64,000 nt of DNA from Termitomyces sp. T153 (lineage: Eukaryota > Basidiomycota > Agaricomycetes > Agaricales > Lyophyllaceae). The stretch lies in assembly GCA_018296165.2 (NCBI GenBank), contig JACKQL020000002.1:248001-312000 (forward strand), in the 5' to 3' direction. A program made the translations under genes and the position numbers. Positions 12,127 through 21,720 of this stretch are shown here, in pieces. The notes beneath the pieces are model-generated. The model was given only the letters and a program-made list of their open reading frames with translations, was not told where the DNA came from and searched no databases. Every line of letters starts with the position of its first letter. The stretch's first letter is position 1.

Positions 12127-12349
12127 GCAGAACAAGTTGCTAGATTTGGTCTGGGAGCCCTCTTTTTAATTGCCTGAGTTTCTACTTGGTTCATCAAAAG
12201 GTCTCTCCCCCAGCAGTGTCTTAGTGTCCTCTGTGTTTCTCTTATGACCCAACCAACCCCTCCAGCACCTCTCTGATGCTTCAAGCCCCCAGGATGATGC
12301 CTGGAGTTGTTTTCTGTCACTGGAGACATAAGTTAACTTACTCAAGCCT

Positions 12350-13110
12350 CCCTTACCTTGCATACTGCTGAACTCTCTGGGCTCTGTCAAACCACTGAAG
12401 CAGTGTCTCTCTTCCTCCAGGTCCTCCTAGAACATCTCCCTCTTGCTCCTACTCCTCTACCTGGACCCCTAGCAGCTGTAGCAAGGTTTCCTTCTGCACC
12501 TAGCTTGAAAGTTTCAGTGCCCTGCTCCAAACTTTCTTGCTCTACACTCCCTGACATCTTTGATAGGGACCAATGAGGACCATATCTGTTGTGTCAATGC
12601 TGCAAAAAGGCAGGTCACCTTGCCTGCTACTGTCCTTAAGGGCTAGAAGTCCACTACCTGTCTGCATCAGAGAAAGAGGAGCTACATGTCCAACTCCTAG
12701 CAGCAAGGGATGCAACAGTAATCCCCTCTTCCAATGCACCTAGAACAGTCTACTCCAATGAGGTGGCCAATGTATTGGAGAGGTTCCTGCAGAGTGGGAG
12801 GAGGATTTTTAAAAGGCCAATGAATGAACCATATGCCACCATTGCCTAGTGCTACTATTTTTGCTCCTCTGTCTGTAGAATCAAATATATCTGTTGCTGC
12901 TCTTGATACTACACCCAAAATGATAAGCTCCTCTTCAAACATACAAACCCTCTCCTCAGCTAAAGTCTCCACTGGAGACACACCTCCTAACCCATTTCTC
13001 CAGATTCCTGCATGGGAATGCCATCTCCCCCATCATTAAATTGTAGCTTCCACCCCTTCCACCAACTCTCTGAAGCTCTAGGTAGAAATTGAGATGACAG
13101 ATACCCAGTA
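12350..13110 (+). pseudogene. Element C gag with zinc knuckle, decayed
   Basis: A perfect CX2CX4HX4C nucleocapsid knuckle is encoded at 12592-12636 (CQCCKKAGHLACYC). It is preceded by a Pro/Ser-rich stretch (12420-12570) with a TGA just before the knuckle, and followed by EKEELHVQLLAARDATVIPS at about 12672-12730. Upstream capsid sequence is too degraded to define a start. In a live element this protein packages the RNA. Confidence 0.75.
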
Positions 13111-13114
13111 AACC

Positions 13115-13520
13115 TGAAGTGTGGTTGCCCTGCTTGATAGTGGCACAACAGGCCTCTTCCTTGACACAGACTATGTGCAACAACATTGTCTTACTACTCA
13201 CCCCCTAGCATGTTCTATCCCTGTGTATAATGCTGATAGCATGCTCAATGAAGCTGGCTCTACTTGCTCAGTGGTGGACCTGGTACTCCATTATAAAAAC
13301 CACTCTGAGCAAGCCACTTTTGCCATCACTAGTCTGGGAAGACAAGACATGATCTTGGGGCTCACCTGGCTACATGAACACAACTCTGAGATTGACTAGA
13401 CAAAGAGTGAGGTGAAGATGAGCTGCTGCCCTTGTTGTTGCACAACTTGTGCTAAAGAAGCCTATAAGAAGCATAGAGCAGAGGTTTGCAAGTGTGCTGC
13501 CATACCTGCCTATCATGCAG
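13115..13520 (+). pseudogene. Element C aspartic protease, split by solo LTR
   Basis: The open frame 13121-13399 starts at the catalytic motif LLDSGTTG and continues to RQDMILGLTWL, the ILG motif typical of retropepsins of Ty3/Gypsy type. A TAG follows at about 13397. The frame continues to 13520, where the family F solo LTR is inserted, and resumes at 14653 (LPYADLDLL). Both hallmark motifs are intact but the polyprotein is not. Confidence 0.8.
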
Positions 13521-14648
13521 TGATGTGCTCCTATGCTGCCTAGTTCCATGCAGAAAACTCAAAAAGAAAGACCTAAACACTAGCAAGTGAATAGGATAGC
13601 TGGCAGTAGGAAGTTTATCAAGGGCAAGTCAGTAACTGTTTCAGAGAATGAGAGCTAATAGGGTGTAGGGTGAAAGAGAAGTGAAGAGAGTTGCTATTGC
13701 TATTCTAAGTCACTAAGCAGTAATGAAGGGGTTGCTAGTAAGAAGATGAATAAAGGAACAAAGGCAAAATAGTCACTAAAGAAGGGAGAACCTAAGCAAT
13801 AGAGGGGGAGTTGGGCAACAGAGAGGGAAGTGAAGACAAAGAGACTGAGGAAAAAACACAAACTAGTCACTAGCCATAGTCACTAGCATTGCTAAGTCAA
13901 AGTAATATAAAGGGCACCTGTAGTCAGTACTACACAAAGTCAAAGTTGAGGTCAGCAAGACTATTGCTAAGTCATTGTTGATAGTGAGCAAAAGAGCAAA
14001 AAGAGATCTTAAGCTAGTAAGCTTAGAGCTAGTGAAGGGGGAATAGTACTCTGTTTGTTGTCCTTGATCTCTTGGTCTCTATGTACAGGCAGTATTTATA
14101 CTATTTGTAGGTATAGTATAAGAAAGGAAATAGTAGTTGCTGCCAGTGACAGCATCTGCCAAAGTGTTTATGATAAATACTCAGTATCAGTCAGGTAACC
14201 AAGTAAAAAGTACACAAGGTTGATATGATGTGTACACTTATCAATCACAAGAAAAGAGCACTTCCAATGTCAATATCTGAAGTGTAGATGCCACTCAAGT
14301 GTGTTTGTAAGCTTGACAAGAAAAATGATAAGTAAGAAATCACATGACTATAAATATATCCCTTTTTGGAGAGGAGGCAGTGTTGTTGCCAGGAAATGTT
14401 GCTAGCCACCATCATTAAGAAAGGTCTTGGCCTTGTCATTCCAGATCCAGAATCCACACTCCACATAATGCAGCTTATGATCCATAAGTCTTGTAGTCAC
14501 CAAAATCCTGTGCAAAAGCTATGTTGTCCCAGGCCTTGGGGCTAGACCTTACATGCTGAGTGTCATGACTTATGCCATGTCAATATAATCAGCTGCTGTC
14601 CAATCAGAAATGCTGAAAATGGTGCTCAGCAACAACTGGGTCTTATCA
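13521..14648 (-). repeat. Family F solo LTR inside element C, TSD GCAG
   Basis: The 1128-bp unit reads TGATGTGCTCC to CTTATCA on the plus strand and is bracketed by GCAG at 13517-13520 and 14649-14652. The TATA box (TATAAATA on the minus strand near 14094-14101) sets the orientation. Almost all CpG sites that survive in the copy at 25712-26760 are TpG or CpA here. It splits the protease-RT linker of element C and so is younger than that element. Confidence 0.9.
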
Positions 14649-14652
14649 GCAG

Positions 14653-16000
14653 GGCATCTCCCTTATGCTGATCTTGACCTCCTGAATACCCCCCCTTTGG
14701 CATTCCCTCCTAGAGAGACCCTCTACAAGGATGTCCAAGGTGCTGAGTGTGGACCTCAAGAGAAAGAGGAAGGCAAAGGAGAATCCACCAGCACTCCAAA
14801 CCCAGAGTCTCCAGACAAAACCATTGAGGTAAGTAATAGGATCTATGCTACAACCTTCTGCCCCCCTCCTACAGTGGCAGAGATTTGGGCCAGTCAGACC
14901 ACTGCTTAACATCTGGCTGAGGCATTTGTGGCAAGCTCCCAGCCCAAGCCTTTTTGTAGCACAGTTCTTGATCACCTCCACAATTTTGAGGATGTATTCT
15001 CCAAGGTATCCTTTGACTCACTCCTAGAGTGCAAGCAGTGGGATCATGCAATTGAGCTGATACTAGATGCTGAACCTTCCAGCTGCAAAGTCTATCCTCT
15101 TGTGCCCCATGAGCAGGATGAGCTGGATGTATTCCTACATGGAGTACCTAGGATTGACCATCTCACATGGAATGGCTGAGATGGACCCCATTAAGGTGGC
15201 AGGTGTAGCAGAGTGGCTTGAGCCAAGGAACAAGAAGGAAGTACAGGCCTTTATTGGGTTTGTCAACTTCTACCAGAGGTTCATACAGGATTTCTCCCAC
15301 CATGCATGTCCCCTCTCCAACCTCACAGGCAAGGATGCCACATGGGAATGGGAGCGCCCACAACAAGCTGCCTTCAATGCCCTCAAACAAGCAGTTACAT
15401 CAAAACCTGTCCTCCTGTTTTCAGATAATAACTCTCCCTTCCATGTTGAAGCAGATAGCTTGGACTTTGCTATGGGAGCAGTCCTCTCCCAGCAGTCAGA
15501 GGAGGATGGCAAGTGGCATCCAGTAGCCTTCTACTCCAAGAGCCTCAATGCAGTAGAATAGAACTACAAGATCCATGATAAGGAGATGCTTGCCATTATT
15601 TAGTCCTTTAAAGAATGGTGGCGTTTCCTTGAAGGTGCACAGCATAAGTTTGAAGTCTGAACAGACCACAAGAACCTGGAGTACTTCTGCATGGCTAAGA
15701 AGCTGAATTGATGCCAAGCTTGGTGGTTCTTGTATCTGGCCAACTTTGACTTCTCACTGCATCACAAGCCAGAATAGAGCATGGGCAAACTGAATGCTTT
15801 GTCCAGGCAGGCTGACCATGGCATGGAGGCAGGGGATAATGACAACATTGTCCTCCTCAAGCCAGAGCTCTTTGCTATCCATACTCCAGAAGGGATTGTA
15901 GTCCAAGAGGATGAGGCAAACATCCTCAGAGATATCCAAAAAGGGAACTGGGAGGGTGCACAAGAGGATGCTGTTGCTTAGGCTGTACAGGCCCTATGAG
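14653..16000 (+). pseudogene. Element C RT remnant fused to RNase H, RT core deleted
   Basis: The linker and the start of RT are present up to QDELDVFLH (about 15112-15140). The frame then jumps directly to EYLGLTIS (about 15140), which lies at the end of RT, so the palm with the catalytic YxDD is gone. The rest is readable: NKKEVQAFIGFVNFYQRFI near 15227, RNase H start VEADSLDFAMGAVLSQ at about 15445-15495, and DKEMLAII near 15577. Stops TAG at 15559 and 15601 and TGA near 15658 and 15709 look like C-to-T or G-to-A changes. A tail follows with MGKLNALSRQADH near 15781. Confidence 0.85.
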
Positions 16001-16229
16001 CTTGATGAGCAAGAGGAGTTAAGTCTGTGCATGCAGATGAGTGGGGCCTTCAGAATGGACTTCTAACCTTCTGAGGATGCATCTATATACCTAACATTCC
16101 AGGACTTTGCTGATGCATTGTGGAGCAACATCACAGCTCTTGAGTAGCCAGACATCTTGGAAGGTGGCAGACATTGAAGCTAGTATCCTGGAATTACTGG
16201 TGGCCTCAAATCTTTTGATATATAAGCAC

Positions 16230-16688
16230 CTACACTAGCACCTGTGATCTCTGCCTCTGCACCAAGCCTTGCCACCAGGCACCCATGGAGCAGCTCCACC
16301 CTCTCCTTACTCCAACTGCTTGCTAGAGTGTTGTGTCAGCAGATTTCATTGTGGAACTCCCTGATGCTTATGGATATGATGCTGTGATGGTAATGGTGGA
16401 CCTCTATGGCAAACAGGCTCACTTCATTCCTACTCACACCACATGCTCTGCCTTGGAAGCAGCCAGCCTATATTGGAAGAATGTCTGGAAGCTCCATGGT
16501 CTGTCAGATGGGTCCATCTCTGACTGGGGCCCTCAGTTTGTGGCAGAGTTCACTCAAAGAATGTCTGGAAGCTCTATGGTCTGTCAGATGGGTACATCTC
16601 TGACTGGGGCCCCCAGTTTGTGGCAGAGTTCACTCAGGAACTGTATTGCCTGCTAGAAGTGCAGCTCCATACAACCATGGCCTATCAC
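16230..16688 (+). pseudogene. Element C integrase, first half, with 80-bp tandem duplication
   Basis: The segment has zinc-binding Cys residues near 16236-16265 (CDLC then C), then SADFIVELPDAYGYDAVMVM, which is the first catalytic Asp region, and HFIPTHTTCSALEAA. At 16477-16556 and 16557-16636 the block encoding GLSDGSISDWGPQF (second catalytic Asp region) is tandemly repeated with an 80-bp period, shifting the frame. The domain is interrupted at 16688 by a family B solo LTR. Confidence 0.85.
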
Positions 16689-17833
16689 TGTCATGACCCA
16701 TTCCCTGAAGCCCTGTACATTGCCTGACAAACTCCTGTCCCCCTGGAACCCCCCCTGACACTTTGTTGAACTTCCCCAGCACTCTGTGCCTACTCCAGCT
16801 AACTCCAACGCATTCTTGGCTAACTCTGATGGCCTCCTGGCCAACTCCAACGTCTTCCCCACAGCCGCCGGTGCTTCCCCTGGACTTCCTGAGCCCCTAG
16901 GACCACTCCCCCACCGTGCCTGACTCCATTACATGTCATCAACTCAACACCCTGGCTCCCCCAACTTACCCTGGGGTATCACAACAACCTCAGAATGGAC
17001 CGCATCACAATTGATCCCATCAACATATCAATGCAGCCCACCCTCTGGTTGTAACTAACACCCATCGACTCCATTGAGCTCTGCCAAGCCCTGCCACCAC
17101 AGCCAACATCCCCGGAGCTCTTCAGTAGTCAGTATATAAGACATAGAGTAGCTCCTCGTACTCTAGTCTTGAGATTAACTACCTACTTACCAGCCTTTCC
17201 TGATGTGTTTCTGATTGTTTCTTCTTGTGTTTTGTGTCCCATGTCTTGTTTTCCCTATTCTCTGTCTCCTGGTCTTATCCCACCTCTATTCCATTATCTT
17301 TTCATTATCGTTCCATGTCTCCGCCTGAATCTACTCTTGTTCTCATCTCATCTTTGTCTCATTTCATTTGACTCCGTCTCATCTTGTTTGATTCTGTCTA
17401 TCATGCTCAAGTCCTCTCAACCATAATGCCCTCACAAACTCTGCGATTATGATTACAAACCTCCGACACTCTTTCACCAACTCCGGACCTTGCTACATGC
17501 TCAGCTCCGAACCCTATCAATCTCCATTGATCCCCCATCAGAACTCTGGTTCTGCTCCCATCATTTGCATAGCCTCCGCCTCCTCTGCACCCGCAATACT
17601 CACACATGGACTTATGCCTGAACCCCGCCAAGCCTGTTCCCCATCCCCGCAACTCATCCTCTACTCCTCCGGACCACCCCAGACTTGTTCAGACCAACCT
17701 CCACCAACTATCCTCACAAGTCCCCAATGTCTGGAACACCTCCAAGTGCCTAGTTGTCAGTGCAGGGAATCACATCCACCTAGTAAGGGCTTGCCCAGTG
17801 TAGCTGAGCCCCTGTGGTCAGCAGAACCTGACA
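16689..17833 (+). repeat. Family B solo LTR inside element C integrase, TSD ATCAC
   Basis: The 1145-bp unit starts TGTCATGACCC and ends AGAACCTGACA, with perfect TSDs ATCAC at 16684-16688 and 17834-17838. It contains a TATATAA box near 17132 and AGTCTTGA about 33 bp further, the inferred transcript start. It keeps many CpG sites (for example near 16809, 16864, 17447 and 17513), unlike the host element, so the insertion is relatively recent. Confidence 0.9.
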
Positions 17834-17838
17834 ATCAC

Positions 17839-18440
17839 CCTCAGTTAGATGGGCAGACAAAACATGTTAACCAGGAACTGGCACAGTATCTCCACCTGTT
17901 TTGTAATGAGAGACAAGATGACTGGGATGAGCTGCTGTCAGATGCTGAATTACAATACAACAACCATGTTCACTCTTCTATGCAGATGACTCCATTCTTC
18001 CTAGACACTAGTAGGCACCCTTGCATAGAAGTTGAACCTCAGGCACACCCCTCTGAGAATGACTCCATCAACAAGTTTGTCGACTGGATGAAGAGAGCAC
18101 AGGAGGAGGCAAAAGCTGCATTGGTGAAGGCCAAGGAGGACATGGCATAGTACTATGATTGCCAATGGACACCAGCCCCAGTTTACAAGCCTGGAGATCA
18201 TGTGTACTTGGACAGCTCAGACATTAAGACAACAAGGCCATCCAAGAAGCTGTTGCATTATCATCTTGGCCCTTTCATGGTGGAGAAGATGGTAGGGCCC
18301 TTTGGCATACTAACTGACATAAACTCCCAGCAGGCCTATGCCAATTGCACCCAGTCTTCAATGTTGTTAAGCTGTTTCCAGCCCTAGAGGATCCAGTCCC
18401 AGGCCAATGCCATAGCCACCCCCACCACCAGTCCTAGTCA
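17839..18440 (+). pseudogene. Element C integrase, second half and C-terminal domain
   Basis: The frame resumes with PQLDGQTKHVNQELAQYL, the DG-Q-E region that carries the catalytic Glu (VNQE). It continues through LQYNNHVHSSMQMTPFFL, the conserved YN/TPF block, to KAKEDMA and a TAG at 18148. A further 60 codons (18151-18385) read YYDC, PGDHVYLDSSDIKTTRPSKK and LGPFMVEKMVG, the GPF/Y module of chromoviral integrases. Apart from the stop and the inserted LTR it is well preserved. Confidence 0.85.
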
Positions 18441-18640
18441 ATGATGATGAGGAGTATGAAGTGGAGGATATATGGATAGCAGAATATTTTGAGGGAAGTT
18501 ACAGTTCAAGATGAAATAGAAGGAATATGGCATTGAGGACATCTCTTGAGAACCACAGACTAATGTACATGCACCAACCCTGGTCCAGGACTTCTACCAT
18601 AGGTATCCCAATGCCCCAAATGCCATTTGATGCATCTATC
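18441..18640 (+). pseudogene. Element C chromodomain, decayed
   Basis: DDEEYEVEDI starts a typical chromodomain. After a one-base shift the rest reads as a degenerate K-EYGIEDIS-EP block and then LVQDFYHRYPNAP, a tail commonly seen after the chromodomain in fungal chromoviruses. Such domains tether integration to marked heterochromatin. Stops and a frameshift break it here. Confidence 0.75.
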
Positions 18641-18719
18641 CTGTTTCAACAGCTGACCAGGCAATTTATGACTTCTTCTACCCAGTATATTGAGATGCCA
18701 CATGCTAAAGGGGGGGTGA

Positions 18720-19277
18720 TGTCAGGGGATGTCCCATTTCCCCTCTGTTCTGTTCTCCCTCCTTATAGTTTTTCTTTATTCTTCTTTGCTTTTCCTATTT
18801 GCTGGTTCCAATTCTAGCCCTCAGTCTGCACTGGTTCTCTGTCTCTAATTCTGACAAGTGTTGCCCCCTCCATATGGTCTCTCACCAGACCCCTGGATTG
18901 TTTTCTGCATTCCTGGCCTACCACTTGTTGTAGGCCTCCCATCCTTAGACCACAGGTACTTTTGACCAAGGGCTACTGTTTGGTTATATTTGCACATAGT
19001 CACATGCTGGGAGTCCCAAGATCAAGGCCATTTACAATGGATTTCTGCTTTTTGATTGGACTCTGGATTTGGTTGTTGTTGGGTGATTTTTTTTAAAAGC
19101 TCTAGAGTAAATTTTCTGAACACTGGCATTAGGGATCCTTAGACTTGTTCTCTTTGGATCTCCCTTTGCTAGGTGAGTAGCTAGAACTCTAGAACTTCTT
19201 GTAGATACTGGGTAGACTTTGGATATTCCTCTGCCAGTTGTGTAATTGAACCACAGCCTCCAGAGGTTGCCCTTACA
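18720..19277 (+). repeat. Element C 3' LTR
   Basis: 558 bp, TGTCAGGGGATGTCCC to GTTGCCCTTACA, preceded by the polypurine tract AAAGGGGGGGTGA at 18707-18719 and followed by TSD GCTAG. Differences from the 5' LTR are mostly transitions. Confidence 0.9.
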
Positions 19278-19282
19278 GCTAG

Positions 19283-19644
19283 ATCTAGGAGCACAGGCTC
19301 CTTCTGGATGGGGCATCCATTTTGTTTCTGTCAATCCAAAACAGACTAGCACAGATGCCTGGAAACCATCCTCTGGAACTGGAGCAGGGGGTAATGCAGA
19401 TGGAGCAGCTATTGGCAGGGCACTGGCAGCACAATGCAGTGGCCTCAGGATTGTGTTGGGAGGTGGCAGCAGACAGAGGAGGTATTGCCCAGACTTGTAA
19501 AGGTCTTGGCCATAGTGAAGGCACAGATAGTGGTGGACTTGGGGATTTGGGAGATGGTCAGGGAAGTCCAGGAGGAGGAGGGGAGTGAGTAAAGTGGTTC
19601 AAATTTCCTTGTTTTCTTGTCTGCCTAGAGCCACATGGAGTGAA
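19283..19644. other. Decayed repeat flank, right of element C
   Basis: Continuation of the sequence interrupted at 11563. No recognisable protein. A polyG/A-rich stretch lies around 19560-19590. Confidence 0.35.
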
Positions 19645-20400
19645 CAGGTGTCAGTTCTGATCAGTTGGCAGGCCATAGTGACACATTGGTGTGGGTCCAT
19701 GACATATGCTAGGGTTCAGGGGAAGCATCAGGAATACTCAGGAGCTTGGTGGGGAATGGGGGAGTGGTGGTGCCTGTAGAAGAGACATCAGAGTTGTCTG
19801 AGAAAGCATTGGAGTTAGTCAAGAAAGCATTGGAGTTTACTGAGATAGGCATGAGGATTGGGCAAAGGTTGGAGCAGGTTGAGGGGGCATTTGCAGGTGC
19901 TGTGGGAATGTGGAGGTTGCTTGGGGAGGGGTCTGGGATTCTATGGATGGTTGTGACATCATTTCCCCTTCAGTGTCAAAACTCTTGAGGCATGAGGTAC
20001 AAGTCAGAGATTGGTGGGGGCATGGGAAATGAAGTTGGAACAATATTGATCAATCCACAGTGAGCAGCAGCAGCATGGGGAATGAAGTCAAAGTCAGGTT
20101 GCCATTCATCAGGAAGCTCCTTCTAATCAATTAAAAAAGTCATGACATATCCTAATGCTTTCCAATTTCTTGCCATGTCTTTCTTTGCTTTGACATCAGC
20201 CTCATCCTCATCCCCAACTCCCCTGCTTTCCAACAAAAACTGTGTCAACCTATGGGCAGAGTATGAGAGTTGCCAGGTAGAGTTTGATTGGTATTGGGAT
20301 CATAGGAGAGTCAACTCCATGTATTGTTGTTGTAGATATAGGGTTCCCTTATCCAGTGCAGTGCTGATCAAGCTCAGCAGAGGCATCCACAGTGGTGGCA
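19645..20400 (-). mobile_element. Family B fragment: LTR part and 3' internal end (minus strand)
   Basis: 19645-19959 matches the first third of a family B LTR in minus orientation and ends GTTGTGACA. Beyond it, 19960-20010 is the minus-strand polypurine region (GAAGGGGAAATGA before the LTR start). 20020-20400 is the matching end of the internal region, with no clear frame. The LTR is truncated at its U5 side. Confidence 0.6.
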
Positions 20401-20692
20401 GGTCTGTCTGGAGGCTCCTTTCATGGTGGGGCTCCAGCCCTAGTGCTGCTAATGCACTTTCCAAGGCCAAGCTTTGGGCTGGGAGTGGTGCAAGTCATTC
20501 CAGAGGCCCTACAAGTTGTGCATGTGGAGGTGACCCTGGAGAGGTTTGCAGAGGTGGTGGGGTGGGTACAGAGTCCCCCAACTCTTGAGTGGTGCCAAGC
20601 AGAGGCTCCAGTAAGCCAGTGGATCTTCCCTTCTCATGTTCTGACTGATTATTTGCTTAGTGCACTCTCTATGCTTAACACTACTATGGCAT

Positions 20693-20760
20693 CATGGCTA
20701 CAAGTTCCATTTTAGTTGATCTAATTAAATCAAAACTGATGGAGTAATGACTATTTCAAA
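20693..20760 (+). pseudogene. Scrap of family E gag
   Basis: TMASWLQVPF and following bases match 46090-46150 of family E copy E1 (TMASWLQIAS). The match ends at ATGGAG near 20743, next to the Tc1/mariner remnant. Confidence 0.4.
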
Positions 20761-20769
20761 ATATCTACT

Positions 20770-20940
20770 CATTGGGACAGTTTTTTTGAGCATCTCTAAT
20801 TTTGGTATTTAGTACTTTGTATGTCCTCCATGTGCGTTGATAACTGCTTGAATCCTTTTAGGCATGCTTTCTATCAGTCTTTGTCATATCTCTGCTAGTA
20901 TTCTATAGACAATAGCAAGAGTGCTGGAACAACAGAGGTT
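20770..20940 (-). pseudogene. Tc1/mariner-type transposase C-terminal tail
   Basis: The minus strand reads LAEI, stop, QRLIESMPKRIQAVINAHGG, then HTKY and a stop at 20809-20811. SMP-R-QAVI-A-GG-TKY is the typical ending of Tc1-like DDE transposases. Everything upstream of the last 30 or so codons is gone; the sequence joins a family B LTR at 20951. The bases beyond the stop (20765-20800) may include the transposon's inverted terminal repeat. This is the only DNA-transposon coding trace I found. Confidence 0.65.
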
Positions 20941-20950
20941 GTCAGCAAGC

Positions 20951-21720
20951 TGTTATGACTCATCCCTGGATCTCTAAATATCTCCTCAAACACCTCCCAC
21001 ATACCCACAACACCCACCAACACCCCCTCAACCTGCTTCAACCTTCATCCACCCCTAGCACCCACTCTAGCAAACCCCACCACTTCCTTGGCCAACTCTG
21101 ATGCTTTCCAAGACAGCTCCAATGCCTCTCCTGTGGGCCCTGTCACTCCCCCATTCGTCACCAAGCTCCTGGGTATCCCCAATGCTTCCTCTGAACCCCA
21201 GCATACATTATGGACCCACACCAATGTGTCACTGCAGCCTACCAATTAATCAGAACTGACACTCATTGACCTCACACAGCTCTGATGAGCCCTATTACCA
21301 GACCTGCAGTCTCTGGAGGATTCCCTGTAATTTAATATTACTTTCCTGCTTATGTCTGTGTTTGTTACATTTCCTAGTTTTGTCTCTGTCTCTATCATCT
21401 GTCTCCAGTCTTGTATTGTTCTCAATCTATTTTGTTGTTGTTTCAGTCTTGCCTTGACTCCATCTTGTCTGCTTCAGTTTCCTTTCACATTGCCTGATTT
21501 CCTTTTGACTCTAACTCTGTTCCAATCATTGTTTATATTGTTACAGCTTTTACATTCATATCTAACTCTGGACCTCATCCTACACTTGGCCCTGGAACCA
21601 TTGACACTATTTAATTCCTCATCAAGCTCTGGTCCTGCTCCTATTACTTGCATAACCCTTGCCAACCATGCACTCACAATATTCACCCTGGACTTGTGCT
21701 TGAAAGTCCCTAGGCCCTCA
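20951..21720 (+). repeat. Family B LTR, 3'-truncated
   Basis: It starts TGTTATGACTCATCCCTGG, a decayed form of TGTCATGACCCATCC, and follows the family B LTR to the CTTGTGCTTGA region. It then joins directly to RT coding sequence, so the U5 end and leader are deleted. No TSD can be tested. Confidence 0.7.

Larger units (their letters stand above)
11564..19282 (+). mobile_element. Element C: full-length, dead chromodomain Ty3/Gypsy retrotransposon with TSD
   Basis: Two 558-bp LTRs (11569-12126 and 18720-19277) in direct orientation are flanked by perfect 5-bp TSDs GCTAG (11564-11568 and 19278-19282). Inside, in order: zinc knuckle, protease, a truncated RT joined to RNase H, integrase, degenerate chromodomain, and a polypurine tract AAAGGGGGGG just before the 3' LTR. 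Two later solo LTRs are nested inside (13521-14648 and 16689-17833). Without them and their TSD copies the element is about 5.4 kb. Many in-frame stops and loss of most of RT make it non-autonomous. By eye the LTRs are roughly nine-tenths identical. Confidence 0.9.
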
